Origin: Ramlibacter tataouinensis TTB310
GTDB lineage: Bacteria > Pseudomonadota > Gammaproteobacteria > Burkholderiales > Burkholderiaceae_C
DNA length: 64,000 nt
Direction of reading: 5' to 3'
NCBI RefSeq assembly: GCF_000215705.1
Contig: NC_015677.1
Span: 62,001 to 126,000 of the forward strand
The notes under the pieces are model-generated. The model was not told the origin of the DNA, ran no database searches, and saw nothing but the letters and a program-made list of their open reading frames with translations. Numbering within the stretch: position 1 is the first letter of the stretch; every line of letters begins with the position of its first letter. A program made the translations under genes and the position numbers. This document shows positions 1-8,576 of this stretch, one piece after another.

Positions 1-1
1 G

Positions 2-514
2 CGCTACATCGGCCGCCATGGCACCCGGCGGGTCGCCAAGGCGATGCTGCTGGGGGCGGTGCCGCCCTACCTGCTGAAGGCGGCCGACAACCCGCAGGGC
101 GTGGACCGCTCGGTGTTCGACGGCATGCTGGCCGGCGTCAAGCAGGACCGCATCGGCTTCCTGGCGGGCTTTTTCCCCGGCTTCTACAACCTCGAGCCCG
201 GCGATGCGCGCGGGCAGGACCTGCTGGCCTTCAGCAAGTGGATCGCCTGGGCCGCCTCGCCGCTGGCCACGCAGCAGTGCATCGTCGCCTTCGGCGGCAC
301 CGACTTCCGCGACGACCTGAAGAAGTTCGACGTGCCCACCTGCATCGTGCATGGCGACAGCGACCGCATCGTGCCTGTAGAGGTCTCGGGCCAGCGGGCC
401 CAGCAGATGATCCGCGGCAGCCGGCTGGAGCTGCTGCGCGGGGCGCCCCACGGCTTTGCCGCGACCCACGCGCAGGAGCTGAACGCCAAGATGCTGGCGT
501 TCCTGAAGTCCTGA
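2..514 (+). CDS. alpha/beta hydrolase, C-terminal part (cut by window start)
   Basis: The reading frame is open from the first complete codon, so the gene starts upstream of the window and only its C-terminal 170 residues are seen. The sequence contains the late alpha/beta-hydrolase core: a strand ending in HGDSDRIVPVE, which supplies the catalytic Asp, and GAPHGF, which supplies the catalytic His. The nucleophile elbow lies outside the window. The lid region with paired Phe-Pro residues resembles the cofactor-free haloperoxidase/esterase branch of the fold, but the substrate cannot be told. It converges on the AraC-type regulator that follows, with 13 bases between the stops. Confidence 0.85.
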   Translation, partial: RYIGRHGTRRVAKAMLLGAVPPYLLKAADNPQGVDRSVFDGMLAGVKQDRIGFLAGFFPGFYNLEPGDARGQDLLAFSKWIAWAASPLATQQCIVAFGGTDFRDDLKKFDVPTCIVHGDSDRIVPVEVSGQRAQQMIRGSRLELLRGAPHGFAATHAQELNAKMLAFLKS

Positions 515-527
515 AGCCGGCTGGGCG

Positions 528-1364
528 CTAGCCGAGCATCTGCCGTAGCCAGCGGCCCGGCGCGACGCCGAAGCTGCCCTTGAAGCGGCGGCTGAAGTGG
601 CTCTGGTCGGCGAAGCCGCAGGCCAGCGCCACCTCGGCCAGCGGGCGGCCGGCCAGCAGCAGGGCCTGCGCCCGGTGCAGCCGCACCGCATTGAGGTGCA
701 CGTGCGGCGGCACGCCGAAATGGGCGGAGAAGGCGCGCGTGAGGTGGGCGCGCGAGAGCCCGGCCACCCCGGCCAGCTCCTGCACCGTCAGGTCGCGCGC
801 ATGGTGCGCCCATAGGTACTCGCGCACCCGCTCCATGCGGGCCTGTCCGGCCCGGCGCGCCGCGTCGGTCCAGCCGCCGTCGCCATGGCGCCGCAGCACG
901 CCCGTCAGCAGCTGCCGCATCAGCTCCTCGGCGCGCAGCGATTCGCCGGCCCAGGCGCCGGCCGCCGACGCCTCGCGGTACAGGCGGGCCAGGAGGGGGT
1001 CGTGCACCACCGGGCGGGCGAAATGGCGAGGCACGTCGATGGCAGCATCCGGGTCGCGGCACTGCGCCACCACCTCCGCCGGCACGTACAGGATGGAGTA
1101 GCCGAAGCCCTCGGGCGCGCCGCGCTGGCCGTCGTGCGCCTCGTCCGGGTTGAACAGGATCAGCCGGCCCGGCACGCTGGCGTGCAGGGCGCCGCGGCAA
1201 TGAAAGGCCTGCACGCCCGAGGTGGTCAGGCCGATGGAGTAGGTCTCGTGGCTGTGCCGCTCGAAGGTGTGGCGCGTGAAGTGGGCGCGCATCAGCGTGA
1301 CGCCGCCCACCGGGCCTGGCTGGAACCGGGCCCAGTCGTGCGGATCGGCCTGCTGCGGCTGCAT
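528..1364 (-). CDS. AraC family transcriptional regulator
   Basis: A 278-residue regulator with an N-terminal cupin-like sensing domain (HSHETYSIG near residue 35, then VPGRLILFNPDEAHDG) and a C-terminal double helix-turn-helix of the AraC type (LTVQELAGVAGLSRAHLTR, then CGFADQSHFSRRFK). The frame is open further upstream, but the ATG at 1364 is preferred because homology-like sequence begins there; it leaves 74 bases to the divergent cupin gene. The divergent arrangement suggests the regulator controls that cupin gene or itself. The ligand is unknown. The layout is that of single-domain-sensor AraC proteins often linked to small-molecule export or catabolism. Confidence 0.85.
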   Translation of the reverse strand: MQPQQADPHDWARFQPGPVGGVTLMRAHFTRHTFERHSHETYSIGLTTSGVQAFHCRGALHASVPGRLILFNPDEAHDGQRGAPEGFGYSILYVPAEVVAQCRDPDAAIDVPRHFARPVVHDPLLARLYREASAAGAWAGESLRAEELMRQLLTGVLRRHGDGGWTDAARRAGQARMERVREYLWAHHARDLTVQELAGVAGLSRAHLTRAFSAHFGVPPHVHLNAVRLHRAQALLLAGRPLAEVALACGFADQSHFSRRFKGSFGVAPGRWLRQMLG

Positions 1365-1438
1365 GCAACAACTGTACAAGACCGCCGCCCGCGCCCGGCG
1401 CCACACTGCGCGCCGTCCACCACCCCCAGGAGCTTCCC

Positions 1439-1795
1439 ATGGAACCCGCCATCGACCTCGCCGCCAAGCTCGCCACCTTCGAGGGCCACTGGCAGCCGCG
1501 CACCGTCTGCGAATACAACGGCCACGACGTGATGGTCGTCAAGGTGCAGGGCGAGTACCGCTGGCACTCGCATGCCGAAACCGACGACTTCTTCCTGGTG
1601 CTCAAGGGCCTGCTCTACATCGACCTGCCCGAGGGCCGCACCGTCAAGCTCGAGGCCGGCCAGATGTTCGTGGTGCCGCGCGGCGTGCAGCACCGGCCGC
1701 ACGCGCCGCAGGAGGCGCACCTGCTGCTGATCGAGCCCAGCGGCACGCCCAACAGCGGCGATCCCGCGACGGCCGCGCCGCGCCGGGTGATCTGA
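1439..1795 (+). CDS. small cupin-domain protein
   Basis: A 118-residue single-domain cupin. The first cupin motif is visible as WHSHAETDDFFLVLKG, where two His and a Glu/Asp-rich turn make the usual metal site, and the second as PRGVQHRPHA. The family is diverse (isomerases, dioxygenases, binding proteins), so no reaction is assigned. An AGGAG-like sequence precedes the ATG. It is divergent from the AraC-type regulator and its stop lies 9 bases from the convergent creC stop. Confidence 0.85.
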   Translation: MEPAIDLAAKLATFEGHWQPRTVCEYNGHDVMVVKVQGEYRWHSHAETDDFFLVLKGLLYIDLPEGRTVKLEAGQMFVVPRGVQHRPHAPQEAHLLLIEPSGTPNSGDPATAAPRRVI

Positions 1796-1804
1796 GGCGC
1801 CGCC

Positions 1805-3256
1805 TCAGGCGCGCGGCAGCGACAGCGTGGCCAGGGCGCCGCCGGCCGGCGCACCGGCCGTCACGTTCGCCAGCTCGACGCGCCCGTGGTGCAGGCCCGC
1901 GATCTCCTTGACGAAGGCCAGGCCCAGGCCGGTGCTCTTCTTGCGGCTGTGGGGGCGCGCCAGCGAGTAGAACTTTTCGAACACCTTGTCCTGCGCGTAC
2001 TCGGGGATGCCGGGTCCCTGGTCCTGCACCCGGATGCGGGCGATGCGCGCCGTCAACTCCAGCGACAGCCGCACCTCGCCGCCGGCCGGCGAGAAGTCGA
2101 TGGCGTTGTCCAGCAGGTTGCCCACCGCCCGGCGCAGCAGGAAGGCGTCGCCCTCGACCAGCGCCGCGTCCGTGTCGGCGGGCGTGTCCAGCACCACCCG
2201 GATGCCGCGCGGGGCGGCCGCGTCCTGCGCCGTGCCCTGGGCGTCCTGCAGCACGCCTTGCAGGTCCACCGGCGCCACGTGCTCCAGCGTGCGCCGCGTC
2301 TCCAGCGCCGTGAGCTCCATCATGCGGTCCACCAGCTCCTGGATGCGGCCGGCCTCGCGGGTGATGTTGGCCAGGAAACGCTGGCGCTGCGCCGCGTCCA
2401 TGGTCGGCTCCTGCAGCAGCTCGGCCGCGCCGCGGATGGCCGACAGCGGGCTCTTGACCTCGTGCGTCAGCGTCTGCACGTAGTCGGCGACGTAGTTGCG
2501 CCCGGCCAGCGCGTCGCGCATCTCTTCGTAGGCCGCGCCGAGCATGCCCAGCGCGCGCCGGCCCAGGCGCGGCAGGTTCAGGCTGCGCTGCGAGCGCACG
2601 TAGCGGATGTAGTCGGAGACCAGGCCGAACGGCCGCACCAGCCAGACCGAGACGATCAGCGCCAGCAGCAGCACGCCGGTGGCGGACAGCAGGCCCACGT
2701 ACAGCGTCTTCTCGCGCGCGGCCTGCACGTACTGGCCGAAGCTCTGCGCGGGCTTGCCCACGGTGGCCACGCCGATGACCTCGTTGTTCCAGCGGATGGG
2801 CGCGCCCACGTACATGACCGAGGTGCGCGCGTCGCCCTCCACGTCGGGCGTGGAGCGCGCGCCGTAGCCGCCGCGCAGCGTGCGGCTGACGTCGCGCCAG
2901 CGCGAGAAGTCGGCGCCCGCCGAGCGTCCCAGCGAGTCGTACAGCACCAGGCCGGCGCGGTCGGTGACGTAGGCGCGCAGCTCCACCCGGGTCTTGCTCA
3001 CGCCGTAGATCTGCGCCGCGAAGCGCCGGCCGTACAGCGAGCGGAAGGCCGCGTCCAGGCGCAGGGTGTCGATGGCGCCGCCGCGCACGTCCTGCTCGAT
3101 CAGGCTGGCCAGCAGCTGCGAGGTCTCCACCAGCGCGTCCTCGGCGGACTCGCGGTAGCGCGGGTCCAGGTCGGCCACCACGCGGTACAGCAGGAAGGCG
3201 ATGCCGGCCGCGTAGATCAGCAGGATGGCGATGAAGATGCGGTTGCGCCGTGTCAT
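1805..3256 (-). CDS. creC: sensor histidine kinase CreC
   Basis: A membrane sensor kinase of 483 residues, partner of CreB just upstream. Two membrane helices (about residues 8-28 and 187-208) flank a periplasmic domain of about 155 residues. A short HAMP-like linker follows, then the phosphoacceptor His265 in LTHEVKSPLSAIRGAAELL, and an ATPase domain with NLLDNAIDFSP (N box), DQGPGIPE (G1) and STGLGLAFVKEIA (G2). The start at 3256 was chosen because it lies 5 bases after the creB stop and begins a typical basic N-terminus followed by the first helix. The periplasmic length and sequence match the CreC family of carbon-source sensing kinases. No creD gene is next to it in this window. Confidence 0.9.
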   Translation of the reverse strand: MTRRNRIFIAILLIYAAGIAFLLYRVVADLDPRYRESAEDALVETSQLLASLIEQDVRGGAIDTLRLDAAFRSLYGRRFAAQIYGVSKTRVELRAYVTDRAGLVLYDSLGRSAGADFSRWRDVSRTLRGGYGARSTPDVEGDARTSVMYVGAPIRWNNEVIGVATVGKPAQSFGQYVQAAREKTLYVGLLSATGVLLLALIVSVWLVRPFGLVSDYIRYVRSQRSLNLPRLGRRALGMLGAAYEEMRDALAGRNYVADYVQTLTHEVKSPLSAIRGAAELLQEPTMDAAQRQRFLANITREAGRIQELVDRMMELTALETRRTLEHVAPVDLQGVLQDAQGTAQDAAAPRGIRVVLDTPADTDAALVEGDAFLLRRAVGNLLDNAIDFSPAGGEVRLSLELTARIARIRVQDQGPGIPEYAQDKVFEKFYSLARPHSRKKSTGLGLAFVKEIAGLHHGRVELANVTAGAPAGGALATLSLPRA

Positions 3257-3261
3257 GGCGC

Positions 3262-3990
3262 TCACGCCGGCGGCGAGGGCGGCAGCTCCTCGCTCAGCGC
3301 ATAGCCGCTGCCGCGCGCGGTGCGTATCGCCTCCAGCTGCGGCGCGATCGCCTTGAGCTTGGCGCGCAGGGCCTTGATGTGCGCGTCCACCGTGCGGTCG
3401 AAGCTGTCGCTGTCGGCGTCCCAGACCTTGGCCAGCAGCTCGTCGCGGGTGTAGACGCGGCCGGGCTTTTGCAGCAGCAGCCGCAGGATGCCGTACTCGT
3501 AGCGCGAGAGCTCCAGCACGCGGCCGTAGAAGCGGATCTGGCGCTTCTCCTCGTCCAGCGCCAGGGGCAGGGCCGGTGCCGCGGGCGCCGCGGTGGCCGG
3601 CAGCGCCGCGCGCGCGCTGCGCCGCAGGATGCCGCGCACCCGCGCCACCAGCTCGCGCGGCGAGAACGGCTTGGCCACGTAGTCGTCGGCGCCCAGCTCC
3701 AGGCCGACCACGCGGTCGATCTCGTCGCTGCGCGCGGTCAGGAACAGGATGGGCACGCCCGCCGCGCCCGGCAGCGCCTGCAGCCGGCGGAACAGCTCGA
3801 AGCCGTTGGCGTCGGGCAGGCCCACGTCCAGGATCGCCAGCGCCGGCGGCCGCGCGGCGAACTCGCGCACCGCGTCCTCGGCGGTGGCGCAGCACACCGG
3901 CGCGAAGCCGTCGGTGGCCAGCACGTAGTGCAGGGTGTCGGCGATGCCGGGCTCGTCCTCGACGACCAGGATGCGCAGCTTGGGGGCCAT
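3262..3990 (-). CDS. creB: response regulator CreB
   Basis: A 242-residue OmpR/PhoB-type response regulator. The receiver domain has the acidic pair Glu11/Asp12, the phosphorylation site Asp55 (ILDVGLPD) and Lys106 (AKPFSPREL). The winged helix covers about residues 148-230 and ends in VDAHIKALRAKLK and TARGSGYALSE. The family activates genes of intermediary metabolism and cell-envelope stress when phosphorylated by CreC. It is first in a two-gene operon with creC, with a 5-base gap, so transcription probably starts in the short space before 3990. The target genes are not evident here. Confidence 0.92.
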   Translation of the reverse strand: MAPKLRILVVEDEPGIADTLHYVLATDGFAPVCCATAEDAVREFAARPPALAILDVGLPDANGFELFRRLQALPGAAGVPILFLTARSDEIDRVVGLELGADDYVAKPFSPRELVARVRGILRRSARAALPATAAPAAPALPLALDEEKRQIRFYGRVLELSRYEYGILRLLLQKPGRVYTRDELLAKVWDADSDSFDRTVDAHIKALRAKLKAIAPQLEAIRTARGSGYALSEELPPSPPA

Positions 3991-4023
3991 GGCCCCGATG
4001 GTAGAGCTGCCGGCGCCGGTCCG

Positions 4024-5133
4024 CTAGGCCTTGCCGAGCGTCGGGTAGTCGGTGTAGCCCTTGGCCCCGCCGCCGTAGAAGGTGTTCTTGTCCGCCGGAT
4101 TCAGCGGCGCGCCCCGGCGCAGGCGCTCCACCAGGTCGGGGTTGGCGATGAACGGCCGGCCGAAGGCCACCAGGTCGACGCCTTCGGCCAACGCGCGGTC
4201 GGCCAGCGCGGCGTCGTAGCCGTTGTTGACCATCCACGCGCCCCGGCCGCCGGCGTCGCGGTAGGTCCGGCGCAGCCGGGCGTAGTCGAAGGGGCGGCCT
4301 TCCACCTCGCGCGGGCCGCCGGTGGCGCCCTCGATCACGTGGAGGTAGGCCAGGCCCAGCGGCGCCAGCTGGCGCATGACGTAGTCGAACAGGGCCTGCG
4401 GGTTCTCGTCCTGGATGTCGTTGGCCGGCGTGACCGGCGACAGGCGCAGGCCGGTGCGATCGGCGCCCACCTCCTCGGCGACCGCGCGCACCACCTCCAG
4501 CAGCAGCCGGGCGCGGTTCTCGATGGAGCCGCCGTAGTCGTCGGTGCGCTTGTTGGCGCCCGTCTTGAGGAACTGGTCCAGCAGGTAGCCGTTGGCGCCG
4601 TGCACCTCCACGCCGTCGAAGCCGGCGGTGCTGACCGCATGGCGCGCCGCGTGGCGGAAGTCGTGCACGATGCCGGGCAGCTCGGAGGCGTCCAGCGCGC
4701 GCGGCTCCGAGGTGTCGACGAAGTGGCCGGCACCGTCCTTGATCAGGTAGGTCTTGGTCTTGGCGGCGATCGCCGAGGGCGCGACCGGCTGGCCGCCGCC
4801 CGGCTGCAGGTCCACGTGGGAGACGCGGCCCACGTGCCACAGCTGGGTGTAGATGCGCCCGCCCTTGGCGTGCACGGCCTGGGTCACGCGCTTCCAGCCA
4901 TCGAGCTGCTCGGTGCCGTACAGGCCGGGCACGTCGGCATAGCCCTGGCCCTGGTGGCTGACGGCGGTGGCCTCGGTGATGAGCAGGCCGGCGCTGGCGC
5001 GCTGCGCGTAGTACTCGGCCATCAGTGGCGTGGGGATGGCGTCCGGCGCGCGGTTGCGCGTCAGCGGTGCCATGACGATGCGGTTGGGCAGCTGCAGGCG
5101 GCCGACCTGGAGGGGATCGAACAAGGTGGGCAT
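4024..5133 (-). CDS. alkene reductase, old yellow enzyme family
   Basis: An FMN-dependent ene-reductase of 369 residues, the usual length for NemA/XenA-like enzymes, which reduce activated C=C bonds and nitro compounds using NAD(P)H. Visible landmarks are the N-terminal LFDPLQVGRLQLPNRIVMAP, the strand LWHVGRVSH, the substrate-binding pair in VEVHGANGYLLDQFLK, and the FMN-phosphate region VAFGRPFIANPDL near the C-terminus. It is a cytosolic TIM-barrel protein with no signal peptide. It is divergent from the MFS transporter across 158 bases. Assignment to NemA, which reduces N-ethylmaleimide, is likely but not certain within this large family. Confidence 0.92.
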   Translation of the reverse strand: MPTLFDPLQVGRLQLPNRIVMAPLTRNRAPDAIPTPLMAEYYAQRASAGLLITEATAVSHQGQGYADVPGLYGTEQLDGWKRVTQAVHAKGGRIYTQLWHVGRVSHVDLQPGGGQPVAPSAIAAKTKTYLIKDGAGHFVDTSEPRALDASELPGIVHDFRHAARHAVSTAGFDGVEVHGANGYLLDQFLKTGANKRTDDYGGSIENRARLLLEVVRAVAEEVGADRTGLRLSPVTPANDIQDENPQALFDYVMRQLAPLGLAYLHVIEGATGGPREVEGRPFDYARLRRTYRDAGGRGAWMVNNGYDAALADRALAEGVDLVAFGRPFIANPDLVERLRRGAPLNPADKNTFYGGGAKGYTDYPTLGKA

Positions 5134-5291
5134 GGGGGGGTCCTTCTTGGGTTGGCGTTGCTTTGTGTTGTTCGCCGTGGGCGTTGCGAGGGCGCAGGTT
5201 AGGCGCTAAGGCATGCCCTTGCGGCGGGTGCGGCGTTGCGCTTTGCGCTAGAGGCCGGCACCGCGCCGGGCTGCTGCCCGACAATGGGGCC

Positions 5292-6485
5292 ATGGACTTG
5301 CGGCAGGCCTCGACCTCGCGACTGGTGGCGCTGTCGCTCGCGCTCTCGCTGGGGGCGGCCGTGTCGCTGGGCGTGACCCGCTTCGCCTACGGCCTGCTGC
5401 TGCCGCCCATGCGCGCCGACCTGCAATGGTCCTACACGCTGGCCGGCGCGATGAACACGGCCAATGCCCTGGGCTACCTGCTCGGCGCGCTGGCCACGCC
5501 CTTCCTGCTGCGGCGGGTGGGACCGTCGCGGCTGCTGCTGGCCGGCGCCTGGCTGGCCAGCCTGTTCATGGGGCTCACCGGCTTCTTCACGCAGGCGGCG
5601 CCGCTGCTGGCGCAGCGCGTGCTGGCCGGCACCGCCAGCGCCTTTTTGTTCATCGCCGGCGGCCTGCTGGCGGCGCGCCTGGGCGCGCTGCAGCCGCGCC
5701 GCGCCGGCTTCCTGCTGGGGATCTACTACGGCGGCACCGGCCTGGGCATCGTGCTGTCGGCGCTGCTGGTGCCGGCCCTGCTGCGCGCCGCCGGCGCCCG
5801 GCCGCAGGGCTGGGCCTGGGCCTGGTGGGCGCTGGCGGTGGCCTGCGTGGCGGCGACGCTGGTGCTGGCCTGGCCGGCGCGCCGGCTCGCGTCGCTGCAG
5901 CCGCACGCGGCCGGCGGCGACGGCCAGGGTGCCGCCTTGCGCTGGCCGGACTTCGCGCCGGCGCTGGCGGGCTATGCGCTGTTCGGCGTGGGCTACATCG
6001 GCTACATGACCTTCGTGATCGCGCTGCTGCGCGAGCAGGGCGTGGCCGGCGGGCGCATCACGCTGTTCTACGCGCTGCTGGGGATCGCGGTGCTGGCGTC
6101 CTCGCGCATCTGGGCCGGCCTGCTGGACCGCTTCCGCGGCGGCCAGCCGCTGGCGCTGCTGAATGCGCTGCTGGGCGCCGCCACGCTGGTGCCGGCGCTG
6201 ACGGCGGCCTGGCCCGCGGTGCTGGCCTCGGGCCTGGTGTTCGGCGCGGTGTTCCTGTCGGTGGTGGCCTCGACCACGGCGCTGGTGCGGCACAACCTGC
6301 CGCAGGCGCAATGGGCGGCGGGCATCAGCGCCTTCACCATCGTGTTCGCCGCCGGGCAGATCGTCGGGCCCACGGTGGTGGGCTGGATCGCCGACGGCCC
6401 GGGCGGCCTGGCGCGCGGCCTGGCGTTCTCGGCCGGCGCGCTGTGGCTGGGGGCGCTGCTGGCGTGGCGGCAGCGGGCGCTGTGA
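5292..6485 (+). CDS. MFS transporter, YbfB/YjiJ type
   Basis: An inner-membrane transporter of 397 residues with about 12 hydrophobic helices. The opening, with GVTRFAYGLLLPPMR in the first helix and loop, is the signature of the YbfB/YjiJ group of the major facilitator superfamily; substrates of this group are not known. The ATG at 5292 was chosen over the open frame upstream because it directly precedes the first helix and the family motif. It is divergent from the ene-reductase and converges on the glutathione transferase. Confidence 0.85.
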   Translation: MDLRQASTSRLVALSLALSLGAAVSLGVTRFAYGLLLPPMRADLQWSYTLAGAMNTANALGYLLGALATPFLLRRVGPSRLLLAGAWLASLFMGLTGFFTQAAPLLAQRVLAGTASAFLFIAGGLLAARLGALQPRRAGFLLGIYYGGTGLGIVLSALLVPALLRAAGARPQGWAWAWWALAVACVAATLVLAWPARRLASLQPHAAGGDGQGAALRWPDFAPALAGYALFGVGYIGYMTFVIALLREQGVAGGRITLFYALLGIAVLASSRIWAGLLDRFRGGQPLALLNALLGAATLVPALTAAWPAVLASGLVFGAVFLSVVASTTALVRHNLPQAQWAAGISAFTIVFAAGQIVGPTVVGWIADGPGGLARGLAFSAGALWLGALLAWRQRAL

Positions 6486-6504
6486 AAGCGCCCGGTTCCA
6501 AGCC

Positions 6505-7113
6505 CTACTTCAGCAGGCCCTCCGCCTTCATCGCCTCCTGCACCGCCGGCCGCGCCGCCATGCGCTCGCGGAAGGCCAACAGGTTCTTGTAGGGCGCCAG
6601 GTCGATGGCCATGGGCTTGGCCCAGTTGGTCACGACGAACAGGTAGGCATCGGCCACGCTGAAGTGCTCGCCCATCAGAAAGGCCTTGCCGGTCAGCTGG
6701 CCGTCCACCCACTGCAGGCGCGAGACCAGCTTGTCGCGCGAGATCTTCTTGGCCTCCTCCGGCATGGCCGGGTTGAACAGCGGCGAGAAGCCCTTGTGGA
6801 TCTCGGTGCCGATGAAGGTCAGCCACTCCTGCAGCCGGTAGCGCGGCAGCGTGCCGTTGGCCGGCGCCAGGTTCCTGGTCGGCACCTGGTCGGCGATGTA
6901 CTGCACGATGGCCGGGCCTTCGCGCAGCCGCGTGCCGTCGTCCAGCTCCAGCAGCGGCACGTAACCCAGGGGATTGATGCCGTAGTAGTCCGTGCCGTCC
7001 TGCAGCTTGTGGCTCTTGGTGCTGGCCAGCACCGGCTCGAAGGCCAGCCCGGCCTCGCGCAGCACGATGTGGGGCGACAGGGAACAGGCGCCGGGGGAGT
7101 AGTAGAGCTTCAT
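6505..7113 (-). CDS. glutathione S-transferase, beta-class-like
   Basis: A cytosolic 202-residue transferase that would conjugate glutathione to electrophiles. The thioredoxin-like half starts MKLYYSPGACSLSPHIVL, with Cys10 in the position of the mixed-disulfide Cys of beta-class bacterial enzymes. The glutathione-binding loop reads GYVPLLELDDG and is followed by EGPAIVQYIAD. The helical half covers about residues 85-200 (FSVADAYLFVVTNW). The length fits the family. The start at 7113 is set by the family N-terminus. The physiological substrate cannot be deduced. Confidence 0.92.
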   Translation of the reverse strand: MKLYYSPGACSLSPHIVLREAGLAFEPVLASTKSHKLQDGTDYYGINPLGYVPLLELDDGTRLREGPAIVQYIADQVPTRNLAPANGTLPRYRLQEWLTFIGTEIHKGFSPLFNPAMPEEAKKISRDKLVSRLQWVDGQLTGKAFLMGEHFSVADAYLFVVTNWAKPMAIDLAPYKNLLAFRERMAARPAVQEAMKAEGLLK

Positions 7114-7209
7114 GGTGCTTTCCTGGGCAGTGTTGGGGATCAGCGTCGATGCTAGCGGCGCGGGGCTTTTTCTGCTGGCGCCGCCGCGGGCCGCGGCCAG
7201 AATGTCGCC

Positions 7210-8469
7210 ATGCGCAAATGGATGACGTGGGTGGGGCTGGCCGTGCTGGCGATGGTGGTGCTGCTGGGCGTGGCGGTCGCGCTGCTGCAGCGCTGGGCCG
7301 GCAGTGACGATTTCCGCGCCCGCATCGAGCGCGAGGCCAGCACGGCGCTGCGCGTGCCGGTCAAGCTCGGCGGTTTGTCGGTGGACCTGCTGCCGTTGCC
7401 GGCGGTGGCCGTCGACGGGCTGCAGGTGCGCACCCAGCCGCCGCTGACGGCCGAGCGCATCGAGATCCGCCCGTCGTGGCGGGCGCTGCTGCGCGGCGAG
7501 CTGGAGATCGCCTCGCTGCTGGTGCGCCGCGCCGTGGTGCCGCAGCAGGCGGTGTCGGCCCTGAGCGCCGCCCAGCAGCGCAAGCCGGCGGCGCAGAAGA
7601 CGGGCGCGGGCACCCCGCCGGGCGATGCGCTGGCCCTGCTGCCGCGGCGCTGGATCATCGAGGAGCTGACCCTGGTGCAGCCGCAGCGCCGCATCACGCT
7701 GGATGCGCGCGTGCTGCTGGACGCGCAGCGCCTGCCGGACGCAGCCGAGATTCGGGTGCGCCGCGGCTGGCTGGAGGGCGCGCGGCTGGACCTGGCGCGG
7801 GCCGGGCGCCAGTGGTCGCTGGACGGGTCCGTGGGCGGCGGCAGCGTCGCCGGCAAGTTCACGCTGGACCGGCCGCCGGCCGGCGGCTTCCTGCTGCAGG
7901 GCAACCTGGCGCTGTCGGGCGTGGAGGTGTCGGCGCTGACCGCGCCCAGCCGGCCGCTGACCGGGCGCATGGACACGCAGACCACCTTGCGCGCCGAGTT
8001 CCGCGATCCGGCGCGGCTGGCGGATGCGCTGCAGACGCAGACCCGCTTCACGGTCAACCAGGCGGTGGTGCAAGGCGTCGACTTGGCCAAGGCCGTCAGG
8101 ACGGCGGGCACCAGCAGCGGCGGCCAGACGCCGCTGGACACGGTGGCCGGGCAGGTCGTCACCCAGGGCCCGGTCGTGCACCTGCGCAACCTGGTGGCCA
8201 ACTCCGGCCTGCTGGCCGCGACCGGCAACGTCACCGTCGAGGCCGACCGCAGCCTGGACGGCCGGGTGGGCGTGGACCTGGCAGGTGGCGCCCTGGGCGT
8301 GCCGCTGGTGGTGGGCGGCACGCTGGACGAGCCTTCGGTGACGCTCAGCCGCGGCGCCATGATCGGTGCGGCCGTCGGCACGCTCGCGGCGCCCGGGCCG
8401 GGCACGGCCGCCGGCGCCATCGCCGGTGAGCACCTGGGCCGGGGCCTGCGCAGCCTGCTGGGCAAATAG
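7210..8469 (+). CDS. AsmA-like envelope protein
   Basis: A 419-residue protein with one N-terminal membrane anchor (about residues 6-27) and a long periplasmic portion of beta-strand character. Early strands carry VPVKLGGLSVDLLPLPAVAVDGLQV, typical of the AsmA N-terminal domain, and a late region resembles AsmA_2 (DGRVGVDLAGG). AsmA family members are bridge-like proteins linked to phospholipid or outer-membrane homeostasis. The protein is short next to full-length AsmA (over 600 residues), as is common for single AsmA-like paralogs. It is divergent from the glutathione transferase. Confidence 0.8.
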   Translation: MRKWMTWVGLAVLAMVVLLGVAVALLQRWAGSDDFRARIEREASTALRVPVKLGGLSVDLLPLPAVAVDGLQVRTQPPLTAERIEIRPSWRALLRGELEIASLLVRRAVVPQQAVSALSAAQQRKPAAQKTGAGTPPGDALALLPRRWIIEELTLVQPQRRITLDARVLLDAQRLPDAAEIRVRRGWLEGARLDLARAGRQWSLDGSVGGGSVAGKFTLDRPPAGGFLLQGNLALSGVEVSALTAPSRPLTGRMDTQTTLRAEFRDPARLADALQTQTRFTVNQAVVQGVDLAKAVRTAGTSSGGQTPLDTVAGQVVTQGPVVHLRNLVANSGLLAATGNVTVEADRSLDGRVGVDLAGGALGVPLVVGGTLDEPSVTLSRGAMIGAAVGTLAAPGPGTAAGAIAGEHLGRGLRSLLGK

Positions 8470-8576
8470 GCCGCTCTTCCTACAGCGAGCGCCGCCGCGC
8501 GCTTCTGTTGCGCCGGGCAGTGGTGTCTTAAGCTTCAGCAACCGGTGCCTGGAACGGGCCGGACCGGAAGACCACC

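Noticed and set aside
3250..5202. A 650-codon open frame on the plus strand
   Set aside because: It is antisense to creB and the ene-reductase and lacks any domain-like sequence; long antisense frames are expected at 70 percent GC.
1805..5293. A 1162-codon open frame on the minus strand
   Set aside because: It is the creC frame extended through creB and the ene-reductase in the wrong frame; upstream of 3256 it reads Arg/Pro/Ala-rich shadow sequence.
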